The translations under genes were made by a program, and so were the position numbers. 64,000 nucleotides of DNA. Origin: Sphingomonas sp. SORGH_AS_0879 (lineage in GTDB: Bacteria > Pseudomonadota > Alphaproteobacteria > Sphingomonadales > Sphingomonadaceae). Shown piece by piece: positions 16,162 to 25,151 of the stretch. Each line of letters begins with the position of its first letter. The stretch's first letter is position 1. The stretch spans positions 2,738,001 to 2,802,000 of the forward strand of contig NZ_JAUTBJ010000002.1 of the NCBI RefSeq assembly GCF_030819175.1, written 5' to 3'. The notes beneath the pieces were generated by a model. That model was given only the letters and a program-made list of their open reading frames with translations. It made no database searches and was not told where the DNA came from.

Positions 16162-17070
16162 ATGCTGTCAACGATGGATATAGCTGTCGGCCTCTTCGCC
16201 TATATCGGCGCGCTGTCGCTGACCGCGATCGCCAGCGTATCGCTGGCGCTGTTCGTCGCGCTGCGGGCGCGGGCGGTGCCGGGGTCGAGCCTGCTGGCCG
16301 CGTTTCTGCTCGGCGTCGGGTTGTGGAGCGTGGCGCAGACGCTGCCCGTGTTGCTGGGACCGGCGGCGACGCCGGTCACGGCGACGCTGATCGCGTTGTC
16401 ACCGCTGCCCGCAGCAGGGTTTCTGCATCTCGCCTTCGCCTTCGCACTGTGCGGCGTGGTGCGGCAGGTGGCGATCGCGGGCTATGCGACCGCGGCGTTC
16501 GCCACGTTGGTCGGCTTGATCTTCGGCGTCGGCGCGGTCGTGCCGTGGCACGGCTTTCCGGGCATGTTCGTGCCGTCGGTCATCGGCTGGTGCGTGCTCG
16601 GGCTGGCGGCTCTGCTGTCGATCGCCGGGCATCTGCGGCTGGCGCAGACGTGGCGCGAGCAGGACGGCGCCCATCGGCGGCAGGCGGGCGCGGTGTTCGT
16701 GTCCAGCCTGATCGGGCTGGTCGCGCTGACCGGGTTCGCCTTTCCGGCGCTGGGGATCGATGCCTATCCGTGGCCGGTCCTGCTGCTACCCTTCTACTCG
16801 GTCGCACTCGTCTATGGAATCGTCCGGCACCGTTTCATGGCCGCCGATATCTGGGCACGGCGCGGGCTGGTGTGGTTGATGCTGGTCGCCGGCGCGGGCG
16901 CGGCAAGCGCGTTGATCGCCTCGCTCCCGCTGGCACTGGCGGGACGCCCGGCGGGGCTGTTCGCGACGTGGGGCGCGCTGGCGGCGACATTGGCGTTGGG
17001 CGTCGCTATTCTCGCCCCCGCTCAAGCGGCTGGCAGACCGAATCGTCTTTCCCGGCGGCCGGATCAGTGA
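16162..17070 (+). CDS. Sensor histidine kinase, N-terminal membrane part (frameshifted)
   Basis: 302 codons encoding about seven hydrophobic segments (residues 8-285), the sensor half of a histidine kinase. Near the end the frame goes wrong: after GVAILAP it reads AQAAGRPNRLSRRPDQ and stops at 17068. Removing one C from the CCCCC run at 17015-17019 gives APLKRLADRIVFPGGRIS and runs directly into the kinase frame at 17078. The two frames are therefore one 585-residue gene split by a +1 insertion, either a real mutation or phase-variable tract, or a sequencing error. It is divergent from the SDR-DoxX operon. Confidence 0.8.
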   Translation: MLSTMDIAVGLFAYIGALSLTAIASVSLALFVALRARAVPGSSLLAAFLLGVGLWSVAQTLPVLLGPAATPVTATLIALSPLPAAGFLHLAFAFALCGVVRQVAIAGYATAAFATLVGLIFGVGAVVPWHGFPGMFVPSVIGWCVLGLAALLSIAGHLRLAQTWREQDGAHRRQAGAVFVSSLIGLVALTGFAFPALGIDAYPWPVLLLPFYSVALVYGIVRHRFMAADIWARRGLVWLMLVAGAGAASALIASLPLALAGRPAGLFATWGALAATLALGVAILAPAQAAGRPNRLSRRPDQ

Positions 17071-17077
17071 GGCGGAC

Positions 17078-17917
17078 GTGGCAGAATGGCGCGACCGGCT
17101 GGCGGAAGCACCCAACGAAGCCGCGCTTGGCGAGGTAGCGCGCGGGTTGCTACGCCAACGGCTCAACCTGCCGGTCGATGGCCCGACGCTGGCCATTACC
17201 GGCGAGGCGGTATCCCTGGACGGATGGAACGACGCCCCGGCCGCCACTCGTCATGTTGCCGAACGCTTTGCGGGGCTGGTGGCGGAAAGCGCCCGCCGCC
17301 TGACCGCCGCCCGTCGTATGGTCGATGCCGAACGCGAGGCGCGGCTGGCCGAGCTGGGCGCGCTGGCGGCGACGATCGCGCACGACCTGCGCAACCCGCT
17401 CGGCATCGTCCAGATGGCCGCGACCGGCGCCCCACCCGAGGTCCGCAGCGAAATCGGCGAGCAGGTGGCGCGGATGAACCATCTCGTCACCGACATCCTC
17501 GATTATGCCCGCGCATGGACGGTCGTGCCGCAGCCGCTCCGCGTCGCCGACTTCGTCGCGTCGATCGGCGTCGAGGCGGACGTACCCGAAGGGCTGATGG
17601 TGGCGGCCGATCGCCACGCGCTGCTGCGCGCGCTGACAAACCTCGTCGACAATGCCCGTGCGCTCGGCACCCGTGTTGCGATTATCGCCGAGGCCGGGCC
17701 GCCGACCACGATCGACATATGCGACGACGGCCCCGGCATCGCGCCCGAGATCCGCGCCAGCCTGTTCCGCCCCTTCGTCTCGCGCCGCCCCGGCGGCACC
17801 GGCCTTGGCCTCGCCATCGTCCGCCGGATCATGGAGGCGCATGGCGGCACCGTCACGCTCGTCCAGCGACCCGGCTGGTCGACCTGTTTCCGCCTCACCT
17901 TCGGAGCGTCCCGATGA
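17078..17917 (+). CDS. Sensor histidine kinase, catalytic part (same gene as 16162-17070)
   Basis: 279 codons from a possible GTG at 17078, though the true gene probably begins at 16162 (see the frameshift at 17015-17019). It contains a HisKA dimer domain with the phospho-acceptor in ATIAHDLRNPLG (about residues 101-112), then HATPase_c motifs: N box LTNLVDNARALG, G1 DICDDGPGIAP, G2 GGTGLGLAIV. GAGG-like bases before the GTG would allow separate translation. The ATGA overlap with the downstream NtrC-type regulator makes it the cognate sensor. Confidence 0.88.
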   Translation: MAEWRDRLAEAPNEAALGEVARGLLRQRLNLPVDGPTLAITGEAVSLDGWNDAPAATRHVAERFAGLVAESARRLTAARRMVDAEREARLAELGALAATIAHDLRNPLGIVQMAATGAPPEVRSEIGEQVARMNHLVTDILDYARAWTVVPQPLRVADFVASIGVEADVPEGLMVAADRHALLRALTNLVDNARALGTRVAIIAEAGPPTTIDICDDGPGIAPEIRASLFRPFVSRRPGGTGLGLAIVRRIMEAHGGTVTLVQRPGWSTCFRLTFGASR

Positions 17918-19257
17918 TCCTGCTCGCCGATGACGAACCCGCCTTCCAGCGGCTGACCGGTGCGTGGCTACGGGGGCTGGGCCATGAGGTCGAGATCGCG
18001 GGGGATGGCGACGAGGCGGTGGCGGCGTTCAAGGCCCAACCCGCCGACCTCGTCCTGCTCGACCTCGCCATGCCGCCGCATCACGACCCGGCGGCGGGGC
18101 TGGCGCTGATCCCGGCCTTCGCGCCCGCAGCGGTGGTGGTGATGACCGGCCACGCCGACCACGCGCTGGCGCTGAAGGCGGTCGAGGCAGGCGCGTGGGA
18201 TTTCCTCGCCAAACCAGTCGATCCCGACATGCTGCGCGTCGTCGTCGGCCGCGCTCTGGAGCGGGCGCGGCTCGCGCGCGAGGTCGCGACCCTGCGAGCG
18301 CAGGCGGGGGCAGAGGAGGATATGGGACTGGTCGGCACCTCGCCGACGATGGCTGGGTTGCGCGACCTGATCCGCCGCGTCGCGCCGACCCGGCTCCCCG
18401 CCCTCGTGCTGGGGCCGAGCGGCACCGGCAAGGAACTGGTCGCCCGCGCGATCCACGCCGCCTCGCCGCGCGCCACCCGGCCGCTGGTTCCGATCCACTG
18501 CGGCGCGGTACCGGCCGAATTGCTGGAAAGCGAGTTGTTCGGGCATCTGAAGGGTAGCTTCACCGGCGCCACCGTCGATCGGCCCGGCCTGATCGAGACC
18601 GCGCATGGCGGCACACTGTTCCTCGACGAGATCGGCGAGATGCCCGCCGCCATGCAGGTCAAGCTGCTGCGCTTCCTCAACGACGGCAGCTATCAGCCGG
18701 TCGGCGCCCGTGCCCCGCGCGAGGCAGATGTGCGGATCGTCGCGGCCACCCACCGCGACCTTGCCGCCGCCGTGGCGGAGGGTAGTTTCCGGGAGGATCT
18801 GTTCTACCGGCTCAAGGGCGTGGTGCTGCGGACGCCGTCACTGGCCGAGCGGGCGACGGATGTGCCGCTGCTCGCCAGACTGTTCCTGCGAAGGGCGAGC
18901 GAAGGCCGGGCCAGCCTCTCGCCGGACGCGCTGGACTGGGTGACCGGCCGATCCTGGCCCGGCAACGTCCGCGAATTGCGCGCGGCCGTCGAATGCGCCG
19001 CAGCACTGGCGATGCCGGGCGCGGCGGGCACCATCGTCACCGCCGCCGACCTCGCCTTCGCGGTCGGCGACACCCCGTCAGAAAGCGTCGTCCCCGCCGC
19101 CCCTCAAAGTCTCGAAGAAGAAGTCGCCGCGCTGGAACGCCGTCGCATTGTCGAGGCACTGGCGCGCACTGGCCACAACCACACTCATACCGCCCGCGAA
19201 CTGGGCCTGTCGCGAGTCGGCCTGCTCAAGAAGATGGATCGGATGGGGCTGCGCTGA
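17914..19257 (+). CDS. NtrC-type sigma-54-dependent response regulator
   Basis: 447 residues, start overlapping the kinase stop (ATGA). Receiver domain about 1-115 with LLDLAMP (phospho-Asp) and MTGHAD. AAA+ domain about 135-370 with Walker A GPSGTGKE, Walker [12 protein letters not shown], and GSFTGA in the place of the sigma-54-contacting GAFTGA loop. A Fis-type helix-turn-helix closes the protein ([16 protein letters not shown]). It should activate RpoN promoters; the nearest candidate target is the divergent operon starting at 16010. It ends 22 bp before the convergent integrase. Confidence 0.95.
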   Translation: MILLADDEPAFQRLTGAWLRGLGHEVEIAGDGDEAVAAFKAQPADLVLLDLAMPPHHDPAAGLALIPAFAPAAVVVMTGHADHALALKAVEAGAWDFLAKPVDPDMLRVVVGRALERARLAREVATLRAQAGAEEDMGLVGTSPTMAGLRDLIRRVAPTRLPALVLGPSGTGKELVARAIHAASPRATRPLVPIHCGAVPAELLESELFGHLKGSFTGATVDRPGLIETAHGGTLFLDEIGEMPAAMQVKLLRFLNDGSYQPVGARAPREADVRIVAATHRDLAAAVAEGSFREDLFYRLKGVVLRTPSLAERATDVPLLARLFLRRASEGRASLSPDALDWVTGRSWPGNVRELRAAVECAAALAMPGAAGTIVTAADLAFAVGDTPSESVVPAAPQSLEEEVAALERRRIVEALARTGHNHTHTARELGLSRVGLLKKMDRMGLR

Positions 19258-19279
19258 TTCCGTCCTGTAACCACGCCGG

Positions 19280-21370
19280 TCAGCCTCTCGTCCTCCGGCC
19301 CGCCGACTCACGCGTCGGGCGCGCACAGCGCAGATGCTTCGGAAGGAGGTTGATGGTTTCGGGCGAGGGCAGATGCCCAGTGACGATGGGCAGGCGGTCC
19401 ACGACATCCGCCAGGATCTCCAGCCGCGTCGCTCCCGCATAGCGAACGGCATTTTCGCCGCCGATCTGCTGCCCGAGGAGGTCGGCCCGCGTCTCTTCGA
19501 AGGTCTGCAACGCCTTCAGCTCGGTGCTGACCATGTGTCGACCGCTATGTACGGCCTGGCCCGGCTTGATGAGCGTCAACAGCGGCTTGATCTTCAGCCA
19601 GATGGTGTTGAAGAACACATCGCCCAACGGTCGGCCGCCCTTGCCGGGCACGATTTCCGGAAAGAGATATTCTTCGCCTGCCGCCCGCATCGCGGCGACG
19701 TAGTCCAGCAGGCCGAGCCGACGAAGTTCCGCGCAGATGGGAACCTTCCGAGTGCTCTTGGCGGTCTTGACCCGCCCGGCACGGGTATTGCGGATGTCGA
19801 AATAGGGGACGCCATCTTCCTCGCCGATGTCCTCGACGAGCAGCTTGCACGCTTCCTCACGCCGCATACCCGAGTACCAGACGATCGGCATGATCCAATA
19901 GGCCGCATCATGCCAGATCCGGCCGCCACTGCCCTTCGCGAACCGGTCGTCCAGCGTCATGCTGCCGGTCCAGATCCTGAGCGCGAACAGTTCCTGAACC
20001 TGCTGGATGGTGTAGGGATCTCGCTCCGTCCGTTCGTCGCGCTCCTCTTCCACCAGAATGTAGTCGGAGAAATCGAGCGCCCGCATCGTCGTCTTGCTGG
20101 CAAGCCATGTGCACAGCTTTTTCAGGTTGGCGAAATGCCTGTTAATCGTACCGACATCCAAACCAATCGTGAAAGTGATGCGTTCTTTGTGCTTCTCCGC
20201 TTCCTCCACCCGGTCGGCGGCCTCGACGCAGATGTCCTCGATCGTCATAGGCTCGTGCCGCGATGACTTGTGGTGCGTGGAAGGCATGCGGTTGAGTTGG
20301 TCGTAGAACCGGTTGAGATCCTCCTGCCTCGTTCGCGCCAGCGGCTTGCCGCCATTCGACTTACCGAACAGGAAGGCGGCCGCCTTGAACTGACGCCGTT
20401 GACTGTCGCCCCAGGTCTTAGCCTGTGACTTCGACCTGTTAACGCCCGCTTTGGTCGTTGCGACGCGTCCTCGGGCCTTTGGCTTGAGGCTCATATACGC
20501 CTCGACGACCTCCAACGGGGTCATGCGCGCATAGCGCTGCCGTTCGGCTTTCTCGTCCTCCCCATCCTCCTCATCCCATTGCTCGGGGTCTGCCGCTACA
20601 TTCGCTGCGGTGGGCACGGACGTGACACCGGCTGTCGGGGCCACGGTCTGTGAATGGGAAGGAGCCACCATGCCCAGGGGCCGTATAATGGCCGCCGCAA
20701 CGGCCATCCGGTTAGCCATATCCTGCAACACTGGATCGGCGTACGACGACGCGGCCGCCGCTCGTGCCTGGCACATGATCTGACGGGCCGCCTCACTCCG
20801 ACCGTCGGAGTCGTCGATCCCCACGCGACGCAACAGGTCACGCGCCTCGTTCAGCAAATGCTCTGGCAGGTCTGGGGCTCGACCAAGCATCGCATAGAGG
20901 TGCTCACGCGCTTGGTCGTCGAGGTCGGCGAAACGACGCTCGAAGCCGCCAACGTACTCCAGTCCAAGAAAATCGCTGAAGCCATTGTCCGCGAAATCGC
21001 GGTTCACCGCGCCATAGATGGCCCGCATCTGGGCGAAGCGTTCCGCGACATGGCCTTCGCCGTCCTGCTGGATCGACTGGTGTTGATAGGCGAGCATGTT
21101 CCGGTATCGGATCATCTCCTCCTGGAACACGGCACTGGCCTGGTCGGCGGTCAGGCCGTCACGCTCAATCTTCTCGTACAGGCTCATCCGTACCGTCTCG
21201 CTCCGCCCGGTCATCGCGACCGCGCGTTGGCGCGCGACCGGCTGCTCCTTCGTCAGAAGACTGACCATCGTCACAACGGTTATAGGATTTGCGCTCGCGG
21301 GCGCCAAACGCAGCCTTCGACGCCACCAATAGACCGCGCTGCGGCGGGTGACGTTCTCGATCGCTGGCAT
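19280..21370 (-). CDS. Tyrosine recombinase / phage-type integrase beside tRNA-Gln
   Basis: 696 residues from the ATG at 21370 (MPAIENVTRRSAVYWWRRRL, the usual opening of this integrase family); a GTG at 21409 adds 13 residues. The N-terminal half is helical and acidic in places; the catalytic domain fills about residues 440-680. Catalytic residues visible: Arg in YSGMRREEACKL, Lys in TAKSTRKVPI, His and Arg in VHSGRHMVS, and Tyr in VRYAGATRLE. The gene starts just past the 3' end of tRNA-Gln, the classic position of an island integrase. No second copy of the tRNA end was found in the window, so the island limits are unknown. Confidence 0.92.
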   Translation of the reverse strand: MPAIENVTRRSAVYWWRRRLRLAPASANPITVVTMVSLLTKEQPVARQRAVAMTGRSETVRMSLYEKIERDGLTADQASAVFQEEMIRYRNMLAYQHQSIQQDGEGHVAERFAQMRAIYGAVNRDFADNGFSDFLGLEYVGGFERRFADLDDQAREHLYAMLGRAPDLPEHLLNEARDLLRRVGIDDSDGRSEAARQIMCQARAAAASSYADPVLQDMANRMAVAAAIIRPLGMVAPSHSQTVAPTAGVTSVPTAANVAADPEQWDEEDGEDEKAERQRYARMTPLEVVEAYMSLKPKARGRVATTKAGVNRSKSQAKTWGDSQRRQFKAAAFLFGKSNGGKPLARTRQEDLNRFYDQLNRMPSTHHKSSRHEPMTIEDICVEAADRVEEAEKHKERITFTIGLDVGTINRHFANLKKLCTWLASKTTMRALDFSDYILVEEERDERTERDPYTIQQVQELFALRIWTGSMTLDDRFAKGSGGRIWHDAAYWIMPIVWYSGMRREEACKLLVEDIGEEDGVPYFDIRNTRAGRVKTAKSTRKVPICAELRRLGLLDYVAAMRAAGEEYLFPEIVPGKGGRPLGDVFFNTIWLKIKPLLTLIKPGQAVHSGRHMVSTELKALQTFEETRADLLGQQIGGENAVRYAGATRLEILADVVDRLPIVTGHLPSPETINLLPKHLRCARPTRESAGRRTRG

Positions 21371-21390
21371 CAGGGACTGGCTCCATCGAC

Positions 21391-21408
21391 TGGCGTCAGT
21401 TGACGCCA
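21391..21408. repeat. Inverted repeat with 8-bp arms at the integrase start
   Basis: TGGCGTCA-GT-TGACGCCA: two perfect 8-bp arms with a 2-bp spacer, overlapping the alternative GTG start at 21409 and 21 bp upstream of the preferred ATG. It may be an operator for integrase control or a recombinase arm site. Confidence 0.6.
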
Positions 21409-21482
21409 CTGCGATGGTCGAAGTCCCGCTAAGTTACCGAAAACCGCAGTTTTAGGTCCCCTTAGCTGGGGCAATCAGTGAC

Positions 21483-21557
21483 TGGCTGGGGCGGCAGGAT
21501 TCGAACCTGCGTATGACGGTACCAAAAACCGTTGCCTTACCGCTTGGCGACGCCCCA
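21483..21557 (-). tRNA. tRNA-Gln (anticodon TTG)
   Basis: The minus strand folds as a tRNA: 5' TGGGGCG acceptor pairing with the CGCCCCA end region, anticodon stem ACGGT/ACCGT with loop TTTTGGT (anticodon TTG at 21523-21525), T arm GGTTCGAATCC, and an encoded 3' CCA at 21483-21485. The 3' end faces the integrase gene 74 bp away. Confidence 0.97.
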
Positions 21558-21620
21558 GTGGAGAGGCGCGCCTTATACCGGGCGCGCCGCTCTTGAAAAG
21601 CCCCTAAACAGGGGAAATCT

Positions 21621-22718
21621 TCAGCCCAGGCGGCGCATCCAGCCATGGGGATCGGGGGCCTGGCCGCGCTGGATCGAGACCAGCTGCTCGCGAAGACGGG
21701 TGGTCAGCTGGCCGGGGCCGCCGCTGCCAATGGTAAAGCGGCCCGCAGGCTCCGCAACGCTGCCGATCGGGGTGACGACCGCCGCCGTGCCGCAGGCAAA
21801 GGCTTCGACCAGGCGACCGCTGGCGGCGTCGGCGCGCCATTGATCGATGGCATAGGGCTCCTCGCGCACCGTCAGGCCTTGGGCACGGGCGATGGTCAGG
21901 ATCGAATCGCGGGTAATGCCGGGCAGGATCGTGCCGGTCAGCGGCGGCGTCACCAGCGAGCCGTCGTCGAACACGAAGAAGACATTCATGCCGCCCAGTT
22001 CCTCGACCCAGCGGCGCTCGACCGCATCGAGGAAGACCACCTGGTCACAGCCGTTCGCGATCGCTTCCTTCTGGGCGAGCAGGCTGGCGGCGTAATTCCC
22101 ACCGCACTTGGCCGCACCCGTGCCGCCCGGCGCCGCGCGGGTATAGCCCTGGCTGACCCAGATCGACACGGCGGGCGCCCCGCCCTTGAAATAGGCGCCC
22201 ACCGATGAGGCGATGACCATGTAGAGATATTCCGCGGACGGCTTCACGCCCAGGAACACCTCGCTCGCGAACATGAAGGGGCGCAGATAGAGCGCGCCGC
22301 CATCCTGTTCGGGAATCCAGTTCCGCTCGATCTCGACCAGCCGCTCGACCGATTCGAGGAACAGATTCTCGGGCAGTTCGGGCATCGCCATGCGACGCGC
22401 CGAATCCTGAAAACGCCGCGCATTCGCCTCGGGCCGGAACAGCGCGGTGCCGCCATCGGCAAGGCGATAGGCCTTCATCCCCTCGAAGATTTCCTGCGCA
22501 TAATGCAGGACCGAAGCCGCCGGATCGACGCTGAGCGGTGCGCGCGCGGTGATCTGTGCATCGTGCCAGCCCTTGTCGTCGCTATAGCGGATCAGTGCCA
22601 TGTGATCGGTGAAGACGCGACCGAAGCCCGGATCGACCAGACGCGCCGCCCGCTCGCTCGCCGCAACCGGAGTCGCGCAAGGATCGAACCGAAACGTAAG
22701 GGATTGTGCCGCGTCCAT
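21621..22718 (-). CDS. ilvE: Branched-chain amino acid aminotransferase
   Basis: 365 residues; class IV PLP aminotransferase converting Leu/Ile/Val and their 2-oxo acids. The ATG at 22718 was chosen over the ATG at 22724 because AGAGAG abuts the earlier one. Recognisable motifs are LHYAQEIFEGMKAYR, NWIPEQDGGALYLRP, the PLP lysine in GTGAAKCGGNYA, and EELGGMNVFFVF. The length and order match bacterial IlvE of the larger (BCAT II) subtype. It is divergent from a MarR regulator 57 bp away. Confidence 0.96.
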   Translation of the reverse strand: MDAAQSLTFRFDPCATPVAASERAARLVDPGFGRVFTDHMALIRYSDDKGWHDAQITARAPLSVDPAASVLHYAQEIFEGMKAYRLADGGTALFRPEANARRFQDSARRMAMPELPENLFLESVERLVEIERNWIPEQDGGALYLRPFMFASEVFLGVKPSAEYLYMVIASSVGAYFKGGAPAVSIWVSQGYTRAAPGGTGAAKCGGNYAASLLAQKEAIANGCDQVVFLDAVERRWVEELGGMNVFFVFDDGSLVTPPLTGTILPGITRDSILTIARAQGLTVREEPYAIDQWRADAASGRLVEAFACGTAAVVTPIGSVAEPAGRFTIGSGGPGQLTTRLREQLVSIQRGQAPDPHGWMRRLG

Positions 22719-22775
22719 GATCATCTCTCTGTTTTGGGTTGCCGTGGCCTAGGCCCTGTGTCTAGACGGGTCAAC

Positions 22776-23273
22776 ATGGCTGCCTCTAACCAGTCCGCGT
22801 CGGCACAATTTCTCCGCGAGCCCGAACTCCGCAGGGGCATGGAATTGCTGTATTTCGGCAATAGCCACCTCGTGCGATCCATCGACCGCGGTCTCGCCGC
22901 GCAAGGGTTGGGCCGTGCCCATCACCGCGCCCTGTACTTCATGGCTCGCAAGCCCGACATGACGGTCAGCGAGTTGCTGTCGCTGCTCGCGATCACCAAA
23001 CAGTCGCTGGGTCGTGTGCTCAACGAACTGGCGAGCCGCGACCTGATCGAGACGCGGCCGGGCGATCGCGACCGGCGGCAGAGGCTGCTGCGTCTGACGC
23101 CCGCCGGCGCGAAGATGGAAGCGGAGTTGTTCGACGCGCTGCGCGAAAAGCTTTCCAAGGCCTATGCGCGGGCCGGGCAGCAGGCGGTGACGGGGTTCTG
23201 GACCGTACTGGAGGGGTTCATCCCCGAGCAGGAACGCGCCCGGATCGAGGATTTGCGGACCAACGACGGCTGA
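22776..23273 (+). CDS. MarR-family transcriptional regulator
   Basis: 165 residues from the ATG at 22776. Winged helix with recognition region PDMTVSELLSLLAITKQSLG and wing LIETRPGDRDRRQRLLRLT (about residues 60-120), the standard MarR layout. Similar regulators sit next to ilvE in other alphaproteobacteria as far as I recall, but a target cannot be named. It shares the 57-bp intergenic region with ilvE, so it may regulate both. Confidence 0.9.
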   Translation: MAASNQSASAQFLREPELRRGMELLYFGNSHLVRSIDRGLAAQGLGRAHHRALYFMARKPDMTVSELLSLLAITKQSLGRVLNELASRDLIETRPGDRDRRQRLLRLTPAGAKMEAELFDALREKLSKAYARAGQQAVTGFWTVLEGFIPEQERARIEDLRTNDG

Positions 23274-23397
23274 TTTCGCGCGGCGGCGTGGCGAGGGAAC
23301 AAAGCCGCTTTAATCTTAGAATCGCTAGAAGGCGACAGGGGGTGAGGCAACGCTCCCCCAAGCTGCACAGCTCTTCGCCTCTGCGGGAAACACGTCC

Positions 23398-24198
23398 TCA
23401 GCCCCGAGCGGCGGCGGCCATCTCACGATTGCGCCGTTCCGAAGCGGCCAGCGTGTCGGCCATCAGCCGCAACAATGCGTCATCGGCGTCCAGCACATTC
23501 AACCCGGCGCGGGTCGAGCCGCCGGAGCTCGCCACCCGGTCGGCCAGCGTGGCGGCCGATGCGTCGGCGGCCATGGCCATCGCCCCTGCCCCGTCGACCG
23601 TCGCGAGCGCCAATCGCTGCGCCAGTTCGGGTGCGAGGCCCAGGGCCGCTCCGGCCTGCGCCAGTGCGTCGATAAAGCGAAAGACAAAGGCCGGACCACA
23701 GCCCGCCAGCGCGGTGACGGCATCGAACCGCGCCTCGTCCTCGACCCAGGGCGCGATTCCCAGCGGCGTCGCCAGCGCTTCCGCCGCCGCACGGACGGCC
23801 GGATCGGTCGAACTCGTGTAAAGCGCCGTCACCCCCTGCCCGATCGCGACCGGCAGGTTTGGCATCATCCGCACCACCGAATCGGCGGGAATACGCGACG
23901 CCAAGGCCTGTTCCTCCACCCCCGCCAGGATCGAGAGAAGCAAGGCGGGACGCAGATGCGCCAGGGTCGGGGCGATATCGTCCAGTTGCTGCGGCTTGAA
24001 CCCGAGCATCAGGATCGCGGGCGTCTCATCGGTGGGCAGCGCGGTCAGCGAGCGAACGCCCTCCGGCGCGGCGCGCCCGCTGCGGGTGATGACGGTGACC
24101 TGTCGGGGGTCCAGCCCGGAGGACAACCAGCGCCGCAGCATCGCCCCGGCCATGTTGCCGCAGCCGATCAGCCAGATGGGACCGTCAGGAAAGCTCAC
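23398..24198 (-). CDS. proC: Pyrroline-5-carboxylate reductase
   Basis: 266 residues; last step of proline synthesis, reducing 1-pyrroline-5-carboxylate with NAD(P)H. N-terminal Rossmann loop IGCGNMAGAML (about 11-21), then LGFKPQQLDDI and VVRMMPNLPVAIGQG, and the C-terminal dimer motif ALAGCGPAFVFRFIDALAQAG plus SSGGSTRAGLNVLD. All are standard ProC signatures. It lies 10 bp downstream of the YbjN-domain gene on the same strand, so the two are probably co-transcribed. Confidence 0.96.
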   Translation of the reverse strand: MSFPDGPIWLIGCGNMAGAMLRRWLSSGLDPRQVTVITRSGRAAPEGVRSLTALPTDETPAILMLGFKPQQLDDIAPTLAHLRPALLLSILAGVEEQALASRIPADSVVRMMPNLPVAIGQGVTALYTSSTDPAVRAAAEALATPLGIAPWVEDEARFDAVTALAGCGPAFVFRFIDALAQAGAALGLAPELAQRLALATVDGAGAMAMAADASAATLADRVASSGGSTRAGLNVLDADDALLRLMADTLAASERRNREMAAAARG

Positions 24199-24208
24199 GT
24201 CCAGCCCC

Positions 24209-24712
24209 TCAGGCCTCGCCCTGCGTTTCGATCAGTGCGGCGGCCAGCGCCTCGCGCGGGGTCTTGCCGCCCCACAGGACGAACTGGAACACGGGGTAGA
24301 AGCGCTCGCACTCCTCGATCGCCGATTCGACCAGCAATTCGGTCGCCGAGAGCGAGATGGTACCGTCCTCCCCGCCATCGACCATCGCGGCGTGGCGATA
24401 GAGCAGGATGCCGCTGTTCGACCAAAGCTCGAAATGGCCGATCCACAGCTGTTCGTTGACCATCGCCAGCGCCTCATAGATGCTGGCGCGGCGATCCTCG
24501 GTCACCTTGATGTCGGGAAAAGCCAGGAATTGCAGGACGCTATCGTCATCCCGCCACAGCGCGCGGAGTTCGTAGCTGGCCCAGCTGCCCTTGACCGTCG
24601 CGACGATTTCCTCGTCATGACGCTCATGCTCCCACCCATGGGCGGCGAAATACGCCTCCAGCATATCGATGGGGGCCGAATCATCGGCTTCATGATCGGT
24701 CGATTCAAGCAT
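24209..24712 (-). CDS. YbjN domain-containing protein
   Basis: 167 residues from the ATG at 24712 (MLESTDHEADDSAPIDMLEA). The sequence WASYELRALWRDDDSVLQFL, then ALAMVNEQLWIGHFELW and ECERFYPVFQFVLWGGKTPREAL, fits the YbjN family, a type III-secretion-chaperone-like fold of unclear function. Acidic and soluble. Its position next to proC is common in sphingomonads as far as I recall. Confidence 0.88.
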   Translation of the reverse strand: MLESTDHEADDSAPIDMLEAYFAAHGWEHERHDEEIVATVKGSWASYELRALWRDDDSVLQFLAFPDIKVTEDRRASIYEALAMVNEQLWIGHFELWSNSGILLYRHAAMVDGGEDGTISLSATELLVESAIEECERFYPVFQFVLWGGKTPREALAAALIETQGEA

Positions 24713-24850
24713 CACAGGCCCTTGCGAACAAACCCAGACCACCGCAGGTTGCACCGCGCGCGGTCAAGCTGCAAGCAGCCGGATGCCGAAATCTGTGGAT
24801 AGCTGTCCGGCGACCCGCGCCGGACCAGCGATCGGAACGACTTAGGGAAG

Positions 24851-25129
24851 TCAGGATTCGACCCCGGTCGTCGCCGTCGCCGAACCACCCAGCCGCGCCT
24901 CCAGCACATCCAGGCGCGCCTTCAGCGCATCAGCCTCGTCACGTGCGGCGACCGCCATCGCCTTGGCGACCTCGAACTCCTCGCGGCTGACGAAATCCAG
25001 TCCGCCGATCCACTCGCGCGCACGCGAACGGGCGCTCGCCTCGGCCTCGCGGCCCATGCCGGCGACGGTACCGGCCAGGCCGTTCATCACCTTGGCGAAA
25101 TCGTCGAACAGCTTGTTATCGGCCTGCAT
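24851..25129 (-). CDS. ubiK: UbiK family accessory factor (BMFP)
   Basis: 92 residues from the ATG at 25129 (MQADNKLFDDFAKVMNGLAG). A short N-terminal helix is followed by a C-terminal coiled coil (EEFEVAKAMAVAARDEADAL, ALKARLDVLEARLGG), exactly the plan of the UbiK/BMFP family, which assists ubiquinone biosynthesis. It lies 22 bp after the tspO stop on the same strand. Confidence 0.85.
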   Translation of the reverse strand: MQADNKLFDDFAKVMNGLAGTVAGMGREAEASARSRAREWIGGLDFVSREEFEVAKAMAVAARDEADALKARLDVLEARLGGSATATTGVES

Positions 25130-25151
25130 GATCAAATTCCCAAAATTCGTT

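Noticed and set aside
19258..21482. Attachment-site duplicate of the tRNA-Gln 3' end
   Set aside because: I looked for another copy of the GGTTCGAATCC-containing end in the window and did not see one.
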